Source of the DNA: Choristoneura fumiferana
Lineage: Eukaryota; Arthropoda; Insecta; Lepidoptera; Tortricidae
DNA length: 64,000 nt
Direction: 5' to 3'
Assembly (NCBI RefSeq): GCF_025370935.1
Contig: NC_133477.1
Location: 860,812-924,811, forward strand
Part shown: positions 58,901-64,000 of the stretch, one piece after another
How positions within the stretch are numbered: position 1 is the stretch's first letter
Layout: each line of letters opens with the position of its first letter
Made by a program: the position numbers and the translations under genes
The notes under the pieces: model-generated
Database searches by the model: none
What the model was told of the DNA's origin: nothing
Seen by the model: only the letters and a program-made list of their open reading frames with translations

Positions 58901-61900
58901 CAGTGAAGTACGGATGAATCAAGTATAGCATAGATGAGTTACATATAGACGAAGCAAGCATTTACCATGAATCAGTCAAATATTTTAGCAAAATATTTGT
59001 TAAGGGCATAAAATGGTCTTAAATTTAAATAAGATTTCAACTTATTAGAGAATTCTCTCAGGTTTACTGATTTTCTTATGTCAACATCAAGGTGATTATA
59101 AACCTTTACTGCTACATAACCTATGCTTTTTTATATTGTAAAAAGTACGACTCAGGTAGTACGAGATCCAGACTGCGCCGTGTCGGGTATCTTCGGGAGT
59201 CGTTTACTGATTTAAATGTGTCTAAGTTTTTAAACACATAAAGACAAAGTTGGTATATGTATAGGGAAATTACTGTGTAGATGTTGTTTTTGATGAATAA
59301 ATGTCTATGGGTTTCAGGAAAGTACCCCTCGATCAACCTTATACACTTTTTCTGTATTAAGAGAATTTTATTAATCGATGTACTATTACCCCACACTTCG
59401 ACTCCATAACGAATTATACTTTCAACGTTAGCATAATATACGGTCTTCAAGGTATGCTCGTCAGCAACTTTTGCCATAGCCTTTAAAGAATAACACGCAC
59501 TTGCTAGTTTCTTTATGATACTGTCTATATGATCATGGAATCTAAGGTAGGGATCCATGTCAACTCCCAAAAAACGTATTGAGTCCATTCGACTGATAGG
59601 AATATCGAGTGCGTAGTCCGTAGAATTCACCGCACGTTTAAAAACCATATAAAAACTCTTATCGCAGTTTAGCCTAAGCCCATTGGCGTCAAACCACTCA
59701 GAAAGGTTTTCCAACTAGCGGACGCCATTTCCGACAGCCTTTCACAACTATCAGCTTTAAAAATTAGACTAGTATCGTCTGCATATAAATATGAGGTTCC
59801 GCAGGATATATTATCGGGCAAATCGTTGATAAAAACTATAAACAGTAGTGGTCCCAGAACAGAGCTTTGCGGAACACCTCGTCTGATAATGCATTCTTCA
59901 GATTTACTAATCTTTATGTTTCCCAAATTATCTGTATATTTAAGTTCAACAAATTGCCTACGGTTATTGAGATATGATGAAATTAGGCTCAAAACAGACC
60001 CTCGGATGCCGTAGTATTCCAGTTTACTCAGCAGGATTTCGTGATCCACACAGTCAAATGCCTTACTTAAGTCGCAAAAAATACCCGCACATTTTAAATT
60101 CTTATTAAGGTTGTTCATGATTTCTGATACGAGTTCAGTTATCGCTGTGGTTGTGTCCCTATTTTTGCGAAAACCATATTGCTTTTCCTATACCGGTCTA
60201 TGAACTGAAACAGTTACTTTGCTCACCCGCGATCTTATGATAGCTAAGTTTATGCAAGATATGTGCGTTCATCCACACTGTAAGAACACACACCTATCAC
60301 CCAAACCCATCTATCACCATTACTTTGGTGGCGGGTGAGCAAAGTAATGAGGGCTATCGTTTTTTGTCTTTCTAGATGGCGCACTGTTGCGTGAGGTTTT
60401 TAAGTGTGGCTTTCAAAGTCTGTTATTACGGGCGTCAAAACAAAGTTTAGATTAAAATCATATTTAATGCACCTTAAAACCGTAGGTACCATAAAAATAT
60501 CGAGCAACCACACAAAAAAGGGAAGACAAAAGTTTCCGAAGTTTTCTCAAAACACAGACATTCATTGCCCCGTAACGCATAATAGCCATAATTAATTTCA
60601 GATATTGCAAAATATTCACATAATTATTCTAATTATAAATAAACCCGCGTAGCTCACCCAAAAACTATGAGATTTGACATTTCGGAGACCTCACGCTACA
60701 CTAGCGCCTCTAGCGGCGAATTCATACGCGATAGCCCTCATTGTTTCAGTTCATTGATATTGACCTCCGCAAAGTAACGCCTGAATGAATCCGCAATAGA
60801 TTATCTGTATCGGTGTACCAGCACGTGGCATGGCATTACCAAGCATATGTTGGCTTATCTGATGTGGCAGCACAGCACTCACCACGTTGTGTCGGGAGTC
60901 GCCGATGCCGCTGGAGGCGGAGGAGGGCGGCGCGGAGGGGGGCGGCGCCAGCAGCGCCAGCACGTCCTGCAGGGACGACTCCGACTGGCTCTCCCACGAC
61001 ATCTGACCACACACCGACCACACGCAACCTTAGGGTTAGGGGCCATGCCGATCGACAACTACGACTATCGCATACACATTTACCACAACCACTAGTTGAG
61101 AAGGAGATGGTTTGGACACGGCATATTTATTTCAAAATTGCATGTAATAGTTAATTTATGGAGACTTATTGATGGTTCATTAAAAACTATATGTCTGGAA
61201 GGTTACCAATTGCAAACGTGTTTCCTCAAGGCTCCAAAAAGGTATATTTTACAAGCTTTTATTTAGTTTCACCTGTCCTGTTGTTGTCTGTCTGTCTGTA
61301 ATCAAATCTTGCAAGTTAAATTCGACCAACTTCCAGTAGTTGAAATTTGGTAGTGACATCCTTGTAGTCTGGCCAGCATCGTCTCCACAGGACGGAACTC
61401 TTCAACGATTAATGGCATCGACTTGAAATTTGGTATGCGAATGTAGTTTTGGTGACAATACAAGTACAGTCAACAAAGAGTACAGTCAGCAAAAAAAGCG
61501 TGTATTAAAAAATGATTTTACCAAAAAAAATATTTCTCAGCCAGTTTTGATGCCAGTAATCGAAACTATATCCAAAAGTGGTTGCCGATGCTGAACAGTC
61601 GTGGAGGTTACCTGGTTCTGCACGCGCATGAGCCAGGCCACGTCGCCGGAGGGCGAGCGCACGTGCACCTCGGCCCAGTCGGCGCACCAGCACGGGCAGG
61701 CGCCGGCCGCCGCCAGCTCGCCCACGCGCGACCAGTTCGTGTCCTCAGTGTCCTGCACGACACCGCAACCGCGTCACTACCACTACCACTACCCGCGCGA
61801 CGGCTCCCATCAGCCCGGCCACCACTCACTCAGGGACAATCGTCTAAATGGCAGACTCTCGCAGGTTTTTATGCACAGCGAGCGACCATCAATACTTTGT

Positions 61901-62490
61901 CCTTCACCATGAAGCGTATGGTATTTTCTATTTCTTTTCTTCTTTTTAGTATTTTTTAAGGCAGTCGGGTTTCTTTGATTTTTTAAATTTATTGTTTTAT
62001 TTCACACTTTTCGGTGAAAATAGTATATCAAAACAGTTAATGACGTATCATTTATCAAAATCGGTTCAGCCGTTAAGTAGTTATGAGAGGACATAGGAAT
62101 AGACATACATACTTAGATACATACATACGCGTCAAACACATAACCGTCCTTCTTCGCAGTCGGGTTAAAACGGGTTAAGGCAACATTTTTGAAAGCAGCG
62201 GAATCAAAATAGTGATTTCTTTCGTAAAAGTTTTGCTACGACCGATCAATATTTGGAAACAGTTTCAGGGAACAAATTTGCTAACAGCCAAAAGAGAGGT
62301 TCCTTTGTTTCGTTTTTAAGTATGAAACCCTAAAAAGTATTTTGATAAAATAACAACGCCAGGGTGCCACTGGCATCTTCGACTCGGCTAGAACACTTCG
62401 GTACTTACCACTTCTTTTGAGGTCTTTTCGAATCGCTGTGCAAAGTTATTGAGAGCTTCCGCGACGGGGTTGTACTCCGCCGAGTTTTGT
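46981..62490 (-). CDS. TSC2: Tuberin (TSC2, gigas), 3' sixteen exons; N-terminus outside window
   Basis: Exons in transcript order: 62409-62490, 61612-61752, 60883-61002, 57943-58019, 57433-57510, 56630-56711, 55776-55945, 54346-54550, 52870-52922, 51752-51939, 51142-51284, 50285-50400, 49612-49688, 48736-48892, 48058-48198, 46981-47385; about 745 residues. CADWAEVHVRSPSGDVAWLM marks the tuberin middle. A Ser/Pro-rich linker follows with SKRSNTISVMSPTRR, which aligns with the human Akt-site region. The GAP domain reads PSFVLLQLYHR, VGVLYVGPGQQ, YVWHDDVMQ, GNDYVSIVYNDSGEDF (Asn-thumb segment) and ends LERLRHIKRLRRR. Tuberin with hamartin switches off Rheb and so TORC1. All junction phases agree except within 54346-54550, which lacks one base. 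Introns hold a LINE and many MITEs. Confidence 0.95.
47447..47590. mobile_element. GTTTCACCATCC-type palindromic MITE, diverged, in TSC2 last intron
   Basis: CCCCTGTTTTACCATCCATT and AATGGGTGGTGAAACATCCCC are inverted ends. The centre, GAATAGACGGAGACGGCATC, is shared with 14748-14888 and 19472-19612. Confidence 0.75.
47657..47870 (-). mobile_element. Single arm of the tRNA-like element
   Basis: TGATTGGTTTTTTGGAGCC, the GTATCCCGTGAAACCATATC block, GATGCACAGAAAAACCAG and a minus-strand tRNA-like segment at 47787-47855. Only one arm is present, without the facing partner. Confidence 0.7.
50027..50248. mobile_element. MITE with TACAGGGTGGCTCATTT ends
   Basis: TACAGGGTGGCTCATTTAGA and TCTAAATGAGGCACCCTGTA are inverted termini; GAAAACTATAAGACATACGA is mirrored inside. 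It lies about 40 bp from a TSC2 exon (50285-50400). Confidence 0.85.
50432..50458. repeat. CA microsatellite beside a TSC2 exon
   Basis: (AC)n run about 30 bp upstream (in transcript sense) of the acceptor at 50401-50402. Confidence 0.9.
50822..50960. repeat. Two-copy repeat, copy 1 (GTGGGTGACACTATTTCTCG)
   Basis: GGGTGACACTATTTCTCGTG and an inverse ATGTCACCC end enclose ACACGCCCATACAAA / TATGGGCGTGTAC, itself inverted, and CGGGTCGGTATTTCCATGTCG. It matches 51966-52080. Confidence 0.65.
51422..51634 (-). mobile_element. Helitron-like element (family 2) in TSC2 intron
   Basis: Reverse complement of the element at 9632-9850, from TTAGCTTTTGGTCGCGGCTTCG to CTTTCGCATTTATAATATTAGTA; the terminal CTAGT is changed to CTAAT. 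Confidence 0.65.
51966..52080. repeat. Two-copy repeat, copy 2
   Basis: ACGCCCATAGAAACTGACAT, TATGGGCGCGTACG and ATCGGGTCGGTGTTTCCATG match 50822-50960. Confidence 0.65.
52315..52486. mobile_element. TIR element (TACCATCAGCCAAGTA)
   Basis: TACCATCAGCCAAGTATGTG and CACTTATTTGGCTGATGGTA are inverted ends, extending into GTGGTCTA / TAGACCAC. Confidence 0.85.
53226..53655 (-). mobile_element. Helitron-like element (family 1), second copy
   Basis: CGAGTTTACCCGCGGCTTCG at the left and CAAACTTTCGCATTAATAAT at the right match 9161-9493. The inside carries a tandem about 107-bp repeat around CCCTATCCCGTGGGAATATC (near 53382 and 53502). Confidence 0.65.
55466..55763. mobile_element. hAT-like MITE with 8-bp target duplication beside a TSC2 splice donor
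   Basis: The ends CACAGATATAGATTACACT and AGTGTAATCTATATCTGTG are inverted. GGTGGTAC is duplicated at 55458-55465 and 55764-55771. An 8-bp duplication is the hallmark of hAT transposition. The TSC2 exon ends at 55776, so the insertion is 12 bp inside the intron. Confidence 0.85.
58326..58460. mobile_element. Palindromic repeat (GGTGATTTTCCCCGG)
   Basis: GGTGATTTTCC..GAGGCGAGACAATAATTGAAATTTGTAT is mirrored by ACAAATTTCAATTCTCGTCTCCCCTCG..GGAAAATCACC (each shown only in part). GC-rich centre. Confidence 0.65.
58960..60190 (-). mobile_element. 5'-truncated LINE RT in TSC2 intron, frameshifted
   Basis: On the minus strand: YGFRKNRDTTTAITELVSEI at the upstream end, GIFCDLSKAFDCVDHEIL, RRGVPQSSVLGPLLF, SYLYADDTSLIF, then a frame shift near 59710 and the thumb region NGLRLNCDKSFYMVFKR, FLGVDMDPYLRFHDHI, RYGVEVWGNST. 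Core RT blocks are present but split into two frames. It is a Jockey/I-type LINE, different from the family at 1735-4640. It lies on the same strand as TSC2. Confidence 0.85.
60198..60330 (+). repeat. Copy of the LINE 3'-tail repeat
   Basis: ATGAACTGAAACAGTTACTT, TTGCTCACCCGCGATCTTAT, GATAGCTAAGTTTATGCAAG and CACACTGTAAGAACACACAC match 4626-4740. Another MITE interrupts it after ATTACTTT. Confidence 0.7.
60346..60742. mobile_element. MITE with AATGAGGGCTATCG ends
   Basis: AATGAGGGCTATCG at 60346 and CGATAGCCCTCATT to 60742 are inverted. Further inverted blocks are TAGATGGCGCA..CGTGAGGT and its partner near 60690-60720. Confidence 0.75.
60743..60790 (-). repeat. LINE coding-end remnant (GCGGAGGTCAATATC, inverse)
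   Basis: The reverse complement reads CAGGCGTTACTTTGCGGAGG then TCAATATCAATGAACTGAAAC, equal to the LNQALLCGGPYQ-stop region at 4596-4640 and 63700-63740. Confidence 0.75.
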
Positions 62491-62960
62491 CTGCCGTCAG
62501 AACAATTGTTACGGATTAAAAATTACCATGTCACACTTAATTACAGGTCTTAAGTTCACAGAAAATAATAACAAAGAAACTACAATCGGACGACTCTCCG
62601 GCGTAAAACACAAATAAATAGCGCAGGATCTCCACGAGTTTTTATTTCTGCACATCATATTTTTCTACCAAAACAATCGTGGCGTTTAAAACGACAAAGA
62701 GTATGACCGAAAAATCTAATAACGCTTAAATTAAACTACACAATTTCTAAAACACTTAGGCCTATTTCTCCACTCTTTAAGTTCCTGTTGCATTATCTGA
62801 TGAAGCAGTCTTTAAATTTATCTGATTTGATAAAACAGAGATAGCATCACAGACAGTCATATAAACAAAGAGCGGTGAAGCAGGCGGTTAAAAAACATGC
62901 AGAACTGATTCACATCACAAGATATGCAGCCGAGGATCTAATGATGCAGTCACAATACAG
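62491..62960. other. TSC2 intron, no feature seen
   Basis: AT-rich; no exon with suitable phase was found to the right of 62490. Confidence 0.4.
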
Positions 62961-62962
62961 CA

Positions 62963-63074
62963 GGGCTACTACGAAACTCGAAACTCGAAGTTCGTGTCGT
63001 GCGGTCCCTCTCGCTCTCGTATTAAATAGTATAAGTGTCAGAGGGACCGCATGTTTCGAGTTTCGTAGTAGCCC
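62963..63074. mobile_element. CTACTACGAAA palindromic MITE in TSC2 intron
   Basis: GGGCTACTACGAAACTCGAAAC to GAGTTTCGTAGTAGCCC; nearly identical to 23171-23290 apart from a deletion in the right arm after GAGGGACCGCA. Confidence 0.9.
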
Positions 63075-63381
63075 TGCAAATTCGCTTCAACGCAGCAAAA
63101 AGAGTAAAAGTGGGAAAAGAACATGTGGAATACACGACAAAAACATGTAACAATATCTTCAAGCAGAAGTGCGAGAATAACTATAATACATTTATTATAA
63201 TCGAGTAATTTTACTATGAACTCTTGAAGTGATGGCCTGATGGCACTTGTAAAAAGTGCTCAAAATTGATCGGAAATATTTTAGCAGATTGTTGAATTAG
63301 TTTACTGAACAGCCCCGTAAAAGCTTTAAAACAAAATGAATACGCTTCTTCTGTAATTAGGCCGCAATGGTTACTTCACAC

Positions 63382-63463
63382 ACCACAGCTCTAGTGGAGA
63401 GGCAAATTAAGCTTTTCTATTGGTTCATGAACAACACATTCCTTGCACATCTCTGGTGGAAGG
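63382..63463. mobile_element. CCAGAGATG MITE, partial
   Basis: CACAGCTCTAGTGGAGAGG to GCACATCTCTGGTGGAAGG; related to 12696-12881. Confidence 0.65.
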
Positions 63464-63474
63464 AAACGCACCCT

Positions 63475-63636
63475 AAAGGAGCGGCCACACCGCTGCTTAA
63501 AAAACGGTGACGGTACGGAATCGCAGCGACGCATCGTATGCGCACCGTTTTTATCGCTTGCCCTCCACACCGCTGCTCAAAATACGCAGAATCGCAGTCA
63601 CTGCTGTATTTTGAGCAGCGGTGTGGCCGCTCCTTA
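63475..63636. mobile_element. Palindromic MITE (AAGGAGCGGCCACACCGCTG)
   Basis: AAGGAGCGGCCACACCGCTGC and GCAGCGGTGTGGCCGCTCCTT are inverted ends. A second CCACACCGCTGCTCAAAATA block lies inside. Confidence 0.85.
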
Positions 63637-63682
63637 ATAAGGGTGTTTAATCACACTTGTGCAACAGTCTGTTGAAACAATC

Positions 63683-64000
63683 AGAAGTAATTTATTGAAT
63701 CAGGCGTTACTTTGCGGAGGTCCATATCAATGAACTAAATGAATTTCCTTGCTCACCCGCGACCTTACGATAGCTAATAAGCTTATGCAAAATATGCGTG
63801 TTCATTTTTTTTATTTTTTTTTTATTTGACTGGATGGCAAACGAGCAAATGCAGTTCCTCCACCTCCACACTGTAAGAACACACACAAATCACACAAACC
63901 CATCTATCACCACCACTACACTACACTGACGCGTTTCGAACTCAACCAGAGCTCATCTTCAGAGTGACACAACCGTACATCATGCTACCAGTTGTTGCAG
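63683..64000 (+). mobile_element. LINE 3' end running off the right edge
   Basis: It starts in the coding end (AATTTATTGAATCAGGCGTTAC), passes the TGA stop of the PYQ-stop motif, and continues through the 3' tail also seen at 4641-4780, here with a T-rich insertion GTTCATTTTTTTTATT and TGGATGGCAAACGAG at about 63803-63850. Confidence 0.8.

Noticed and set aside
1..64000. A clustered novel multi-gene system
   Set aside because: The recognised genes are unrelated housekeeping genes with normal introns; no co-directional cluster or shared pathway is visible.

Overview
The window looks like nuclear DNA of a lepidopteran insect. Genes are split by GT-AG introns. The intergenic and intronic DNA is packed with short palindromic MITEs, Helitron-like elements, non-LTR retrotransposon fragments with CATA-type tails, and tRNA-derived SINEs of types common in moths and butterflies. 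The species cannot be named from sequence alone.

Layout. 1-6.4 kb is retrotransposon debris: a LINE ORF1 remnant, a nested RT fragment, a frameshifted EN+RT LINE, and a minus-strand R4/Dong-like LINE end. 6.4-15.9 kb is repeat-rich and holds two exons (7687-7820 and 10050-10175) that may be the 3' end of an unrecognised membrane-protein gene, a dead CXC-domain fragment, MITEs and SINEs. 15.9-31.1 kb is gene-dense: TPRKB (minus), AUH (3 exons, plus), PMM2 (intronless, minus) and SGSH (11 exons, plus). PMM2 and SGSH are head to head with 197 bp between start codons. SGSH intron 1 holds a decayed second copy of PMM2. 31.1-38.2 kb: a two-exon gene for a 76-residue single-pass membrane protein (minus) and MRPS33 (plus), head to head about 1.5 kb apart. 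39.6-41.6 kb: a four-exon minus-strand gene for a membrane-anchored half trypsin domain that has lost the catalytic His. 41.6-47 kb shows no gene. 47-62.5 kb: the 3' sixteen exons of TSC2 (tuberin, gigas in flies) on the minus strand, ending in its Rap/Rheb GAP domain; the N-terminal exons lie beyond the right edge.

The genes are ordinary housekeeping functions with no shared pathway: KEOPS tRNA modification, leucine catabolism, mannose-1-phosphate supply for glycosylation, lysosomal heparan sulfate breakdown, mitochondrial translation and TORC1 restraint. No operon-like or defence-like system is visible. The points most worth following are the pseudo-protease, the two unrecognised membrane proteins, the PMM2 duplicate, a one-base frame break in a GC-rich TSC2 exon, and transposons placed exactly beside functional sites (12 bp inside a TSC2 splice donor; 5 bp after the SGSH stop).
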